Shown piece after piece: positions 32,781-41,576 of a stretch of 64,000 bases of DNA. Every line of letters starts with the position of its first letter. The stretch's first letter is position 1. This stretch comes from CALVGQ01 sp964369385 (lineage in GTDB: Bacteria > Bacillota_I > Bacilli_A > Erysipelotrichales > Erysipelotrichaceae), in contig CAYJEY010000002.1 of NCBI GenBank assembly GCA_964369385.1, positions 1 to 64,000 of the forward strand, written 5' to 3'. Both the position numbers and the translations under genes were made by a program. The notes under the pieces are model-generated. The model worked only from the letters and a program-made list of their open reading frames with translations. It did not search any database and was not told the origin of the DNA.

Positions 32781-33842
32781 TTAAACGATCTTCTTCGCTA
32801 AGATATCTGCATTTGCTGCATAAATTAGCGCATCTTCTTTCGATATTAATTTTCGTTGCACAAGTTGTAATAATGATTCATCCATTTGTATCATTCCTTG
32901 AGCTTTTCCTGCTGCAATCGTATTGTCAATTTGGTGAAGTTTATTTTCACGAATTTGTGTGCGAATTGCATTTGTCATTGTCATGATTTCAAATGCAGGA
33001 TGCATTTGACCATCATTTGTAGGAATCAATTGTTGCGATACAACAGCCTGAAGTACCATCGACAATTGAATACGAATTTGTTGTTGTTGATTCGCTGGAA
33101 ACACATCAATAATACGATTAATCGTTTCTGCAGCCCCTAAAGTGTGCAAACTCGATAATACAAGATGTCCCGTTTCTGCAGCAGATAGTGCCACTTGAAT
33201 CGTTTCTAAGTCCCGCATTTCTCCGACAAGAATTACATTCGGTGCTTCTCTTAATGCTGCACGTAATGCACTAATGTTACTTCTCGTATCATGAATCACC
33301 TCTCGTTGACTAACGATACTTTTCTTATGAGTATGCAAATATTCAATTGGATCTTCAATTGTAATAATATGTGCATTACGATCTTGGTTGATTTGATCAA
33401 TAATACATGCAAGTGTTGTTGATTTACCACTACCTGCTGAACCCGTTACTAACACAAGTCCTTTTTGTAGTTTTGAGAAATCCATAATCGTTTCTGGAAT
33501 ATGCAATACGCTATGATCTGGTAAATCAAAGTTTACTACACGAAGTACAGCTGCTTTTGAACCACGTTGATAATATACATTTACACGAAAACGCGCTAAA
33601 CGAAGTAAAGAGAAAGAGAAATCATCCTCCCCATCATCATCCAATCTTTCAATTTGACGCCCATTTTTCAACTCGTAAATTTGCTGAATTAACTCATCCG
33701 TTGCGACTGGCTTAAGTATTTCATCATTATAGCGTGTGATATTTCCTTTTATTTTAAAGCAAAGTGGTGCTCCGGCAACGATAAAAATATCCGATGCTGA
33801 TTGTTCCACTGCTTGATGTAATATATCTTGTATATTTTGCAT
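32781..33842 (-). CDS. PilT-family type IV pilus ATPase
   Basis: A 353-aa hexameric secretion/pilus motor ATPase. It shows Walker A GSAGSGKS (134-141), the Asp box ITIEDPIEY (160-168), Walker B VILVGEM (203-209), the His box, and the PilT-type AIRTQIRE helix (292-299). In canonical systems PilT drives pilus retraction while PilB drives assembly; no PilB-like gene lies in this operon, so this enzyme may be the only motor or may serve an assembly role. The frame opens at 33854, but the ATG there overlaps the upstream stop. The ATG at 33842 is preceded by GGGAGG and was chosen. It follows four pilin-like genes and precedes the BTAD regulator. Confidence 0.88.
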   Translation of the reverse strand: MQNIQDILHQAVEQSASDIFIVAGAPLCFKIKGNITRYNDEILKPVATDELIQQIYELKNGRQIERLDDDGEDDFSFSLLRLARFRVNVYYQRGSKAAVLRVVNFDLPDHSVLHIPETIMDFSKLQKGLVLVTGSAGSGKSTTLACIIDQINQDRNAHIITIEDPIEYLHTHKKSIVSQREVIHDTRSNISALRAALREAPNVILVGEMRDLETIQVALSAAETGHLVLSSLHTLGAAETINRIIDVFPANQQQQIRIQLSMVLQAVVSQQLIPTNDGQMHPAFEIMTMTNAIRTQIRENKLHQIDNTIAAGKAQGMIQMDESLLQLVQRKLISKEDALIYAANADILAKKIV

Positions 33843-33853
33843 ATTGCCTCCCA

Positions 33854-34297
33854 TTAGAAATCAAACCCTTGTATTCCATAATTCTCTTCAGGTGTTGCAA
33901 CTTGTCTCCAAGTCACAATTTCAATTGTCATGATTTCTTCTTGATGTATTTCACATTCTACTAATAAATGTGCATTTTCATTAATTGTTATTTGATAGCT
34001 TAGTTGACTTCCTTCCAGCACATATCCTAAATTAGATAGGCTAGCTTCTAAGTCATCTATACTTTGTGATGTATTGACTAAGTTTTGTATTTCAATCAAC
34101 TTTTTTGAAGCTTCAGTATCTGCTTCATAATATTGTTCAACATTGTCATTGTAGCGTTCAACACGTTGTGCATAAGTGCGAGCTTGTAAGAAATATAATG
34201 TTGCAAACACAGTAAAACATAATACCACAAACACGGTCATAATTGAAGCCGTCCCGACTCCAATATTGACTGATTTTTTCTGTTTAGCTTTCATCAC
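33854..34297 (-). CDS. small pilin-operon membrane protein, function unknown
   Basis: 147 aa. A short basic segment (KAKQKKS) is followed by one hydrophobic helix (about 12-37, starting NIGVGTASIM), then a soluble, probably extracellular part with a predicted helical stretch (40-85) and a beta-rich end. This is the layout of minor pilins or pseudopilins, but I see no consensus prepilin cleavage motif. The start overlaps the preceding stop codon: GTG at 34297 or ATG at 34294, both served by AAAGGAG, so translation is likely coupled. Its position between pilin-like genes and pilT supports a role in the pilus-like machine; nothing shows which. Confidence 0.7.
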   Translation of the reverse strand: MMKAKQKKSVNIGVGTASIMTVFVVLCFTVFATLYFLQARTYAQRVERYNDNVEQYYEADTEASKKLIEIQNLVNTSQSIDDLEASLSNLGYVLEGSQLSYQITINENAHLLVECEIHQEEIMTIEIVTWRQVATPEENYGIQGFDF

Positions 34298-34686
34298 TGA
34301 CTCACTCCTTTCAACATGATTGTATTAAATGAAATCAGTTGAAGATTGTCTTGAACACGAATTAGTTCAATATGATACTCAATCATCTTTGTTGTATCTT
34401 GCTCAATAGTTAGATGCAATGCATAAACTTGTTCTATTCCCTCATTCCATGCTTCATCATAATAAAGTGTCGTTTCTTCATTCAATTCAAATGATCCTGA
34501 TTTAAGTTGCTCAGCTACATTTCGCGCTACAATTGTCCCATTTGAAACATCTACTGCATCTCGATTGATTTTTTCACCTTCGAAAAACAAAGAAACACAA
34601 ATAATCGCAGCAAAGGCAAAAAACACTGAGCTTATTAACATCTCAATTAGAAAGTTATATGACCTTGATTTTTTCTGCACTTTCAT
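34294..34686 (-). CDS. pilin-like protein retaining an LIE motif
   Basis: 130 aa. The N-terminus reads SRSYNFLIEMLISS, with Glu15 in the place of the conserved Glu5 of type IV pilins, followed by a hydrophobic helix (about 12-35) and a globular, beta-rich domain. The residue before the expected cut site is Tyr or Asn rather than Gly, so normal prepilin peptidase processing is doubtful. A strong AGGAGG ribosome binding site precedes the ATG. It overlaps the next gene by 4 nt and lies 12 nt after the DUF4860 gene. Probable minor pilin or pseudopilin. Confidence 0.72.
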   Translation of the reverse strand: MKVQKKSRSYNFLIEMLISSVFFAFAAIICVSLFFEGEKINRDAVDVSNGTIVARNVAEQLKSGSFELNEETTLYYDEAWNEGIEQVYALHLTIEQDTTKMIEYHIELIRVQDNLQLISFNTIMLKGVSQ

Positions 34687-34698
34687 GCGATTTTCCTC

Positions 34699-35157
34699 CT
34701 ATCTTGGATATAGTACGAGTACATGTGATTGACCTAGTACATTTTCTATCTCAAATCGGTACCCACTATTTTCTTCACTCATTTCAACTTGAGTGACATT
34801 TAATACTTTTGTCGCATTGGCGATATCTACACGATCACTCGCTGTAAACAGTTCCCACAATGCACCATCTTGATAATACACTACTGTACTGTATGCTTTA
34901 TCATTGATAACTTCTTCAACTACAAGGCACGTTACTCCATCGATTTCCACAACTTGAATTCCATCTGCAGAAGGAGCCTGTTGCACCTTTGTCGATAAAT
35001 ATGCTATCGCCATTTGATTCTCATCTTGATATTGTTGCGTGTTCACCATATTTTGATAAGCGTTTGCCCCAAACAAGAGAATGAAAAAGGCACCTATTAC
35101 AAACACAGTAAATAACACGAGTGAAAACAAGAGTTCCACTACATAGGATATTCGCAT
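34699..35157 (-). CDS. DUF4860-type pilin-like protein
   Basis: 152 aa. It starts MRISYVVELLFSLVLF with Glu8, then a long hydrophobic helix (5-30), a helical stretch with ENQMAIAYLSTKVQQA (44-60) and a beta-rich C-terminal domain ending VLVLYPR. This pattern matches the DUF4860 family, found in type II secretion/type IV pilus-like clusters of anaerobic Firmicutes. There is no Gly-Phe prepilin cut site. The ribosome binding site is AAAGGGATG, 4 nt after the preceding gene. It is probably a subunit of the filament or its tip; this is inferred from context. Confidence 0.75.
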   Translation of the reverse strand: MRISYVVELLFSLVLFTVFVIGAFFILLFGANAYQNMVNTQQYQDENQMAIAYLSTKVQQAPSADGIQVVEIDGVTCLVVEEVINDKAYSTVVYYQDGALWELFTASDRVDIANATKVLNVTQVEMSEENSGYRFEIENVLGQSHVLVLYPR

Positions 35158-35161
35158 TGTA

Positions 35162-35464
35162 TCATCCCTTTCTATATACGTTAATCGTAGGTATAATATT
35201 TGATCCGATTACTTCATAAAAGATATTGTATTTTTCATCATCTATGATTACACCATAATATTTTTCTAAGTATTCTACATCAGCTGGATAAAATCCTTCG
35301 ATGCTATAGCAACTCACGGCTGCACGTACAATCGTTTCTTCTAATCTTACTAGATCTTGTTCATCCATACTTGATGATATGTTTCCAAACCCAACAATAA
35401 GTCCAAATACAATCGTAATACTAATCAATAAAGTAGTGATGATTGATTTATATCTTTTCAACAT
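35162..35464 (-). CDS. small pilin-like membrane protein
   Basis: 100 aa. A basic start MLKRYK is followed by one hydrophobic helix (8-28), then a compact domain containing VRAAVSCYSIEGFYPADVEYLEK. That CYSIEGFYP segment resembles the post-helix part of GspG/ComGC-like major pseudopilins, where an amphipathic helix precedes Y-P. The leader lacks a recognisable prepilin peptidase site. The ribosome binding site is weak and the gene lies 6 nt after the gspF-like gene, so it is probably translated by coupling. Likely the major pilin-like subunit, on modest evidence. Confidence 0.68.
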   Translation of the reverse strand: MLKRYKSIITTLLISITIVFGLIVGFGNISSSMDEQDLVRLEETIVRAAVSCYSIEGFYPADVEYLEKYYGVIIDDEKYNIFYEVIGSNIIPTINVYRKG

Positions 35465-35470
35465 TTTAAG

Positions 35471-36508
35471 TTACCCGAGTGTTGACATGATACTCATCAG
35501 TGGTAACATCACTGACAATAACACAATCCCAACTACGATAGATAAAAATGCAACTAATGTTGGCTCAATTACATTTAAGAAACGATTAATATTCGAATTT
35601 ACTTCTTCTTCATACTCCAGTGCAATTCTTGCCATTGTCTCTTCTGCCTTACCCGCTTTAAATCCGATGATAAGAATACGGTTATAAATTCCTTTGAATA
35701 ATTTTGACTTGATGATTGCCTCTTCGAATGAAACCCCCTCAGCCATTTGAGCTAAGATACCATCAATTTTTTGATTCAGTATTTTATTATCTAACATCTT
35801 AGGAATCATTTTCAATGACTCCTCTGTTTCATATCCACTATTCATAAGTAAGCTCATTGCATAGGCAAACTGTGCAACTGACATGTCTGTTCCTAAACGT
35901 CGTGTAACAACATTACCGCTTAATATACTCATCAATGAGCGATCTCTTGATCCTTTACGCACAGAATACACAAGGTAAACGACAATCGCTGCCATCGCAC
36001 CTAGAATAATTAATCCGTATTGTGCCATCAAATTTCCAATTCCCATTAACCCTAAGGCAAAAGAAGAAATTTCTGCCCCCATATTGTTCAGCACATCTTG
36101 GAAAATCGGCAATACTTCAATCACAAGTACGGCAATAACCACAAGCATCATGGCAATCAAAATACTTGGATATGAAATCGCATCCCTTACTTTTTCACGA
36201 GTGTCATCAATACGTTGGTAGTAAACACTCAACTGCTCCATAACACGGTCTAAATATCCACTTTCTTCCCCAATGCGTACCATGTTGATCATATATTGAT
36301 CAAAGGCACCACTTTTTTCTAGTACTTCACTGAATGGTTGATACTCATCTAGCTGATCTGCCATTGTTTCCAATGTCAATTTATAATCACGGTCTTCAAC
36401 CTCCTCAGCAATCGCTCTTACACCATCACCAAGGGGAAGTCCTGAATGCAAAATCATTGCGAGTTGTTCACAAAACAGAGTTATATCTTTATTAAATGAT
36501 TTTTTCAT
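35471..36508 (-). CDS. PilC/GspF-type inner membrane platform protein
   Basis: 345 aa. Two T2SSF domains: the first, cytoplasmic, near residues 5-120 (FCEQLAMILHSGLPLGDGV, ESGYLDRVMEQLSVYY), the second near 205-325 (FAYAMSLLMNSGYETEESL, GFKAGKAEETMARIA). Three membrane helices lie near 112-135, 157-180 and 315-338. This protein family forms the membrane platform on which the motor ATPase turns and pilin subunits are added. AGGAGGG precedes the ATG and overlaps the stop codon of the lipoprotein gene 11 nt upstream. Length is a little below the usual 350-400 aa. Confidence 0.9.
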   Translation of the reverse strand: MKKSFNKDITLFCEQLAMILHSGLPLGDGVRAIAEEVEDRDYKLTLETMADQLDEYQPFSEVLEKSGAFDQYMINMVRIGEESGYLDRVMEQLSVYYQRIDDTREKVRDAISYPSILIAMMLVVIAVLVIEVLPIFQDVLNNMGAEISSFALGLMGIGNLMAQYGLIILGAMAAIVVYLVYSVRKGSRDRSLMSILSGNVVTRRLGTDMSVAQFAYAMSLLMNSGYETEESLKMIPKMLDNKILNQKIDGILAQMAEGVSFEEAIIKSKLFKGIYNRILIIGFKAGKAEETMARIALEYEEEVNSNINRFLNVIEPTLVAFLSIVVGIVLLSVMLPLMSIMSTLG

Positions 36509-36519
36509 AGTTTTCCCTC

Positions 36520-37422
36520 CTAATAAGAATACTTATTTTCATAACTGCCATCATATCCATCAATTGAATCAAATGTTGGATCAATCAATGTCCATGTTTG
36601 GCTTTCAAAGTAAATGTGTGGGGCAATCCATCCAATATTACTAATATAAACTTCTACCCATGCATGATAACCTTCTTCAACATAACCTGTTCTAAGTTTT
36701 GTCGGTATATTTTGAACACGCAACATCGTTGACATTAACGCTGCATAATCGAAACAAATTCCTTTTTCTAATGACAATGTTTCATCCACTATCGGTAAAA
36801 CATATTGCCCTTGAACTTCCTCAACTTTATCCCAATCATAATCAATATTATCTGTGATAAAATCATAAATCGCTTGTACACGTTCTAACTCTGTTGTTAA
36901 ACCTGCAGTCAATTCAAATGATTTCTTGACTGCCTCTGACTCCATTGTATAATCAACAGTTTGATTTGGATATAAATATGGAACGAGTTCATTTTCTAAA
37001 GTAACATCGATGTTAAACTCATACAATAAAGCATACCGATCACCTTCAATGTTTTCAAATGCACTTACAGTATATGAACCATCCCCCATATTTAGTGGAA
37101 GTGTTTCATACTCATACTCTTTATTGACATCATAATTATATAATTCTTCGCCTTTTTTAATTTGAATTTTAAGTCTTGCATGATCTTCACTTAATGTTTT
37201 TACTTGGATATATCCTTGCGTTATATTGCTGTAATCAACTTCAACTAATCCATCACTTTTTACATTTACCCCAAGTGCTTCAGGGGTTCTTACTTCTTCA
37301 ATAGTTGGAGAGGCGCTTGTCTCATTTTCAATACCTTCGTTACTGAAACTTTCACCGCCTGAAATAGCGCTGCAGCCCGATGTAACCAAAAGCAACAAAC
37401 ATGTAATTATCTTAAGTTTCAA
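36520..37422 (-). CDS. transglutaminase-like lipoprotein
   Basis: 300 aa. The lipobox VTSGC places the lipidated cysteine at 17. Residues 45-160 form a beta-rich domain. The C-terminal half is a transglutaminase-like (papain-fold) domain with the catalytic triad visible: Cys223 in GICFDYAAL, His253 in GYHAWVEV and Asp281 in IDPTFD. Such proteins can be proteases, cross-linking enzymes or inactive scaffolds; the intact triad argues for activity. The start is TTG at 37422, chosen because AAGGAGGG stands 6 nt upstream and no ATG fits. It is the first gene of the eight-gene pilus-like operon and has a strong promoter. The context suggests it processes or cross-links the exported subunits; that is inference. 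Confidence 0.85.
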   Translation of the reverse strand: MKLKIITCLLLLVTSGCSAISGGESFSNEGIENETSASPTIEEVRTPEALGVNVKSDGLVEVDYSNITQGYIQVKTLSEDHARLKIQIKKGEELYNYDVNKEYEYETLPLNMGDGSYTVSAFENIEGDRYALLYEFNIDVTLENELVPYLYPNQTVDYTMESEAVKKSFELTAGLTTELERVQAIYDFITDNIDYDWDKVEEVQGQYVLPIVDETLSLEKGICFDYAALMSTMLRVQNIPTKLRTGYVEEGYHAWVEVYISNIGWIAPHIYFESQTWTLIDPTFDSIDGYDGSYENKYSY

Positions 37423-37453
37423 CGCTATCCCTCCTTAACTAATTCAATTATAT

Positions 37454-37482
37454 ATTATAAACGATAAAGTGAATATAGGCAA
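37454..37482 (-). promoter_or_regulatory. promoter of pilus-like operon
   Basis: Minus strand: TTGCCT (37477-37482), 17-nt spacer, TATAAT (37454-37459), 31 nt upstream of the TTG start of the lipoprotein gene. The weak -35 next to upstream direct repeats suggests activator dependence. Confidence 0.75.
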
Positions 37483-37486
37483 TTAC

Positions 37487-37506
37487 TTAATCTTTCATAT
37501 TTAACC
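37487..37506 (-). promoter_or_regulatory. direct repeats upstream of pilus-like operon promoter
   Basis: Minus strand: GGTTAA (37501-37506), 8 nt, GATTAA (37487-37492), 4 nt, then the -35 box. The same spacing occurs at 49106-49140 upstream of the third surface protein, so this is a candidate activator site. Confidence 0.6.
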
Positions 37507-37636
37507 ATATTTCTATATTTTACGGTGTATTTACTTCATTATACAATAATTTTCATATTCTTTTTTTCCATGAAGTCATACAATAGTTACATGTATTTTT
37601 TTAGGTAACTAGACAATAATTTTTATTCCGTAAAAA

Positions 37637-37663
37637 AACAACCGACGCATTATGTCAGTTGTT
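37637..37663 (-). terminator. terminator of rapZ-to-hydrolase operon
   Basis: Minus strand stem AACAACTGAC / GTCGGTTGTT (10 bp, one G-U pair) followed by a run of T residues, directly after the hydrolase gene. Confidence 0.88.
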
Positions 37664-37671
37664 CATATTCT

Positions 37672-38496
37672 TTATTTTAATGCCCCTACAAAAAACTCTA
37701 ATGTAGTCGAAATGAGCTCTTTTCCCTGCTCCGGTTGACTTGTCCAAGCTCCAAATCCATGATTTGCACCTTGAACTACATGATAGTTAAACTTATTTTC
37801 TTCATGATAGTTTTCTTTAAATTTATTTAACTCTTCAATCGGAATAATATCATCCAAGTCTCCTGCAACAATTAAACTTGTTCCTTTAAACTGAGAAAAC
37901 ACATCTGCCGTATAGGCTTCAAGTATTTGTTCAATAAAATTCATACCAATTGGAATTATACGATCATCAAATGTATTTGCATACATGTATGCCCCATTTT
38001 CTTTCGCCTCTTTTAGTGCTTCTTCTTGGACGTAAATCGGTGCACAATCACCTGCAATACTTTCTAGTTTATTCATAATTGCAGGTGCCCAAAGTCCTAA
38101 GACTTTGATTTCTGGGTGCTTTTCACTATAATGGGTAACGACTTTTCCACCCATACTATACCCAAGTAGAGCTAGACTCTGTTCATCAATTGCATAGTTT
38201 TCCTTCATATATGCAAGACATGCATCTAAGTCATTCATATTACTTCCAAGGCTACAAACAGAATGACTTTCTTGAGATTCTCCACATCCTGCAAAATCAC
38301 ATCGAACACTCGCAATCCCTTGCTTCGCTAGATCAATTGCTAAGTTTGTGAACATCCCGTTTTCTTCACGGTTTGAGCAAAACCCATGTGCCATTAACAC
38401 AAGTGGCATTTTCCCTTCAACTTTGGGTACAACAACTGTACATGGAATTTGAGTATCTCTTATTGATTTTATCATTACTTTAACTTCATTCATCAT
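37672..38496 (-). CDS. alpha/beta hydrolase (esterase/acyl hydrolase type)
   Basis: 274 aa, cytosolic, no signal peptide. Oxyanion motif HGFCSN (37-42), nucleophile elbow GYSMGG with Ser114, acid in AGDLDDIIP (Asp213 or Asp215) and His246 in GANHGF form a full catalytic set of the alpha/beta hydrolase fold, in the group of cinnamoyl esterase-like proteins. The frame is open from 38532, but that lies inside the preceding gene. ATG at 38496 directly follows its stop codon and has an AGTAGG ribosome binding site (the next ATG, 38493, is also possible). Last gene of the rapZ operon. Substrate unknown. Confidence 0.82.
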   Translation of the reverse strand: MMNEVKVMIKSIRDTQIPCTVVVPKVEGKMPLVLMAHGFCSNREENGMFTNLAIDLAKQGIASVRCDFAGCGESQESHSVCSLGSNMNDLDACLAYMKENYAIDEQSLALLGYSMGGKVVTHYSEKHPEIKVLGLWAPAIMNKLESIAGDCAPIYVQEEALKEAKENGAYMYANTFDDRIIPIGMNFIEQILEAYTADVFSQFKGTSLIVAGDLDDIIPIEELNKFKENYHEENKFNYHVVQGANHGFGAWTSQPEQGKELISTTLEFFVGALK

Positions 38497-38497
38497 T

Positions 38498-39406
38498 TTA
38501 CCTACTTTCGTGCATAAATAGTGGCTTCCCACTTATGGCCAATGCTTCTGTGGCATTTTTAATATTACAGTTATATAAACGATTAAATAGTTCTGCATCA
38601 TTTAAGCGTACCATTGTATAAATACGTTCTTCATATGTAATTCCTGGAAAAACCAAATCAATATTTTCAGCTGCGCTTGTGACCAAGAGTACACTTGGAT
38701 ACAATTCAATGCAAAACTCCATTAACTGATGAAGTGCATCGGCATTCAAGTAAATACATTCCTCTACCTCGATATTTTCATTTCGATAATAGACAACAGC
38801 ATATCCAGTCAATTCTCCATGTTCAAATACTTGGATGAACTTTCCACCCTGAGCATAAACTTCCATCGCATATTTATTAAAATACTCTTTATCGCGGATG
38901 TAGTACCCATCAAACCTAGACACAAAGTCTGCATATAGGCGAAGACAATCATCTACATTGAAAGATACTTGCACACTTGTCTTAATTTTAGGAATACTTT
39001 CTCTTGTGAGTTTCCATACATGTTGTTCATAAGCTGGCTCAAACCCATATTTTAGATAAAGACGTGGATCATACGCTTGAATCATTGTCATTAATTCTTG
39101 CCGCTCTGCTTCTTCTAACATAACACGCATCAAACGTTCCATGTTTCCCTGTTTTCGATATTCTGGATGTATTGCAATGCCACAGATCATACTCATCTGT
39201 AGGACGCGTCCATTAACGACAACTTCATGTGGATGCTTACTAGCACACCCTATCACTACCCCATTGATACGCTTTACAAATGTCTCATCCGAATTATAGT
39301 AATGCTGAAAATAGAAATTTGTATATCCACCATCATCATGGCTAAAACATTCTTTCCAGAGTTCATATATTGTTTTTACATCCTCTTTTTTTGCTTTGGT
39401 GATCAC
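38498..39406 (-). CDS. GNAT-family N-acetyltransferase
   Basis: 302 aa from the GTG start at 39406. A GNAT domain occupies about residues 1-150, with the acetyl-CoA loop HPEYRKQGNMERLM near 80-93 and a YLKYGFEPAYE segment typical of the fold's end. The C-terminal half is a second domain, as in larger Eis-like acetyltransferases. A longer frame from TTG 39442 overlaps the DUF2156 gene. I chose GTG 39406 because AGAGGG precedes it and it starts 1 nt after the upstream stop. It lies between DUF2156 and hydrolase genes in the same operon. The acetyl acceptor is unknown. Confidence 0.78.
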   Translation of the reverse strand: MITKAKKEDVKTIYELWKECFSHDDGGYTNFYFQHYYNSDETFVKRINGVVIGCASKHPHEVVVNGRVLQMSMICGIAIHPEYRKQGNMERLMRVMLEEAERQELMTMIQAYDPRLYLKYGFEPAYEQHVWKLTRESIPKIKTSVQVSFNVDDCLRLYADFVSRFDGYYIRDKEYFNKYAMEVYAQGGKFIQVFEHGELTGYAVVYYRNENIEVEECIYLNADALHQLMEFCIELYPSVLLVTSAAENIDLVFPGITYEERIYTMVRLNDAELFNRLYNCNIKNATEALAISGKPLFMHESR

Positions 39407-39407
39407 T

Positions 39408-40322
39408 TTATCCCTCTTCTCTACATAGTCGATATTTTTCAATCATCATCACTGGTGCATATGCTCGTTTCGCATGACGGATATTTTCTCGCCCCATATC
39501 ATCTTCTCGATTGCAATACTCGTATTCACTAAATTCATGTTTCAACATCTCACTCATCATAGCTTGATAAAGTCCACGATATGAATCATCTGCCTTTTCT
39601 ACATTTTCTTGGCACATTCTATCTGACAATACAGAGCCAATCGCAAAGGCTCTAACTTGACCATCTATACGGATACATCCACCCTTAAATTTGATTGTAT
39701 CATAATTTTCTAGTAAACGGGCAACCCCTTTTTTCTCATATACAAAGAAATCATCATCTTCATTCTCATCCTTCTTCCACTCATCTAAAAAGGTGCGACA
39801 TTCTTTCACATTTTCATGATTAAATGACTCATACACGTAACGATCTTGATATAAGGAATAAAAAGCATTCAAATGATTTCTTTTCTTTTGTAGTTTTTTT
39901 CCACTTAAAGTAATTAATTTTTCAGTTAAATAAATATAATCATTGCTTTCTTCAGCAGTACACAGTGTAAAGTTTGGATACATATCTAAAACATGTTGAA
40001 TCATATCCTTTGTAAAACAACTCAACACAAAAGGTACATGGTAGTGGTCAAAGATGCTTTTTGCCTTAACAATTGCTTCTTTGAAATACTTTTCTTCACA
40101 AAGTGGCATATATAAAAATAACTCACCTTCATGAATCCCTAACAATAAATAATAATGATCTGTCTTCACTTTAAACAGTGGATACCAATCAAGCCATAAA
40201 TATAAGTTCAATAAATTATGGTTACTCTCTTCGTAATTACCTCGGGCTAAATATTCTTTGATATCATCAAAATCTGCAATCGTAATGGCATCAAAATCAT
40301 GTTCTAGCTCCTCAATGCTCAT
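39408..40322 (-). CDS. DUF2156 (lysylphosphatidylglycerol synthase C-terminal-like) protein
   Basis: 304 aa. It is a soluble protein of two GNAT-like folds, matching the DUF2156 family, which is related to the aminoacyl-transferring part of MprF. Segments such as LSGKKLQKKRNHLNAF (about 140-156), FKGGCIRIDGQVRAFAIG and the end EYEYCNREDDMGRENIRHAK fit this family. No membrane helices are present, so it is not a full MprF. ATG 40322 has AGAAGGG 6 nt upstream, better than the TTG at 40328. It overlaps the small membrane protein gene by 11 nt. Acceptor and donor are unknown. Confidence 0.82.
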   Translation of the reverse strand: MSIEELEHDFDAITIADFDDIKEYLARGNYEESNHNLLNLYLWLDWYPLFKVKTDHYYLLLGIHEGELFLYMPLCEEKYFKEAIVKAKSIFDHYHVPFVLSCFTKDMIQHVLDMYPNFTLCTAEESNDYIYLTEKLITLSGKKLQKKRNHLNAFYSLYQDRYVYESFNHENVKECRTFLDEWKKDENEDDDFFVYEKKGVARLLENYDTIKFKGGCIRIDGQVRAFAIGSVLSDRMCQENVEKADDSYRGLYQAMMSEMLKHEFSEYEYCNREDDMGRENIRHAKRAYAPVMMIEKYRLCREEG

Positions 40323-40599
40323 CTTCAACCCTTCTTTCTGAATATTCTACATCAATTACATCACTATTCACCGGTTGTCTTGTTTCTTGGCGTTGTTGAT
40401 ACTCTGTAAAATCTGTTGCTTCTTGGGATTGATACTCTTTTATTTGTTTACGAAACTTTCTTGTATTCCACCAAATAAGCGCAATGATTAATAAGATAAT
40501 CACAATGGCAATTTGGATAAACCCTACAATAATCGGCCAAAACATAATTATAATAAGGACAAATAATAATGTTGATAATAAACTGTTTTTTGAATTCAT
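40312..40599 (-). CDS. small membrane protein of unknown function
   Basis: 95 aa. Two closely spaced hydrophobic stretches (about 8-23 and 25-45, rich in Ile and Trp) are followed by a basic stop-transfer segment (NTRKFRKQ) and a charged cytosolic tail ending VIDVEYSERR. I do not recognise a family. It has an AAAGTAGGTG ribosome binding site, starts 35 nt after whiA and overlaps the DUF2156 gene, so it is a genuine operon member. Confidence 0.72.
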   Translation of the reverse strand: MNSKNSLLSTLLFVLIIIMFWPIIVGFIQIAIVIILLIIALIWWNTRKFRKQIKEYQSQEATDFTEYQQRQETRQPVNSDVIDVEYSERRVEDEH

Positions 40600-40634
40600 A
40601 CTTACACCTACTTTCCTCTATATCATACCACGAA

Positions 40635-41573
40635 CTATGATTTTGTAACCAACGACGCTTTTTCTTGAAGTTTCTTGAAACGATGCTTCATTCCTGATTT
40701 AGTAATACTTCGATTGTATTTTTCTTCATAAAGCATACATAGTTCATTTAAACTTGCCTCAGGATTTGCAATCCTTAAGATGGCTACTTCTTTTAATTTT
40801 TCATCAAGAAATTGAAATTGTCCACTCTCTTGAAGTAAATCAATATCTTCTAATTGCTTGCTTGCGGCAGCTTGTGTTTTTACCTCATTGGCAATTTCAC
40901 AATTATCTAATCGAATATAACTATTTCTTAAATCTCGGCTAATACGTACATCTTCAAACTTCATAAGACATTCGAATGCTCCAATACATCTCAAAAAATC
41001 ACTAATCTTTTCTGATGCCTTTAAATACACCACAAATTGATTTCTTCTTTGAATTGTCTTGGCAGGCATATAAAATCGCTTCATTAACTTTGTAATAAAC
41101 TGTGCATGAGCTTCATCATTTGTGGCAATCTCTAAGTGATAGTTGGGTGTTGTTGGTGAGTTAATTGATCCCATTGCCATGAATGCTCCTGCTAAGTAAG
41201 CTCTAGCACAACACTCTTTCTTCACAAGTCGATATGCTGGATGTTCATGCAGTCCTTTGAGTGTTAATATCCCTAATTCATCTAAGATATCTTTTGCACG
41301 CTCTAAAATACTAATTTGATAAATGTTATTTTTTTTAAGATTCATTTTCTTAATTACTGCTAATTTGCATTCTACCCCAAACTCTTCTTTCAACATTGTC
41401 CATACTCTTTTCGCAATGGCAACATTTTCCGTTTTCACCACAACAATCATACCAGTTGAACTAAATGATAATGTGGAACACATTTGAATGAGGGCAGATA
41501 GTTGAGCTTTGTGGCAACACTGGTGTAATTCGTTGGTTGCCGCCTCTTTTTTTACATTTGTTGTAAATGACAT
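40635..41573 (-). CDS. whiA: WhiA DNA-binding protein
   Basis: 312 aa, the usual WhiA length. The N-terminal two-thirds is a degenerate LAGLIDADG-type homing-endonuclease fold (CCARAYLAGAFMAMGSINSP near 131-150), and the C-terminus is a helix-turn-helix region (LKEVAILRIANPEASLNEL, then SKSGMKHRFKKL-like end). In Firmicutes WhiA is a conserved chromosome-associated factor affecting division and chromosome segregation; in Actinobacteria it controls sporulation. It lies 3 nt after yvcK, the classical arrangement. Confidence 0.96.
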   Translation of the reverse strand: MSFTTNVKKEAATNELHQCCHKAQLSALIQMCSTLSFSSTGMIVVVKTENVAIAKRVWTMLKEEFGVECKLAVIKKMNLKKNNIYQISILERAKDILDELGILTLKGLHEHPAYRLVKKECCARAYLAGAFMAMGSINSPTTPNYHLEIATNDEAHAQFITKLMKRFYMPAKTIQRRNQFVVYLKASEKISDFLRCIGAFECLMKFEDVRISRDLRNSYIRLDNCEIANEVKTQAAASKQLEDIDLLQESGQFQFLDEKLKEVAILRIANPEASLNELCMLYEEKYNRSITKSGMKHRFKKLQEKASLVTKS

Positions 41574-41576
41574 GCA

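Noticed and set aside
37584..37611. TAGTTAC/GTAACTA inverted repeat upstream of the pilus-like operon
   Set aside because: Short stem with a long 14-nt loop in AT-rich sequence, and not close to a promoter; probably chance.
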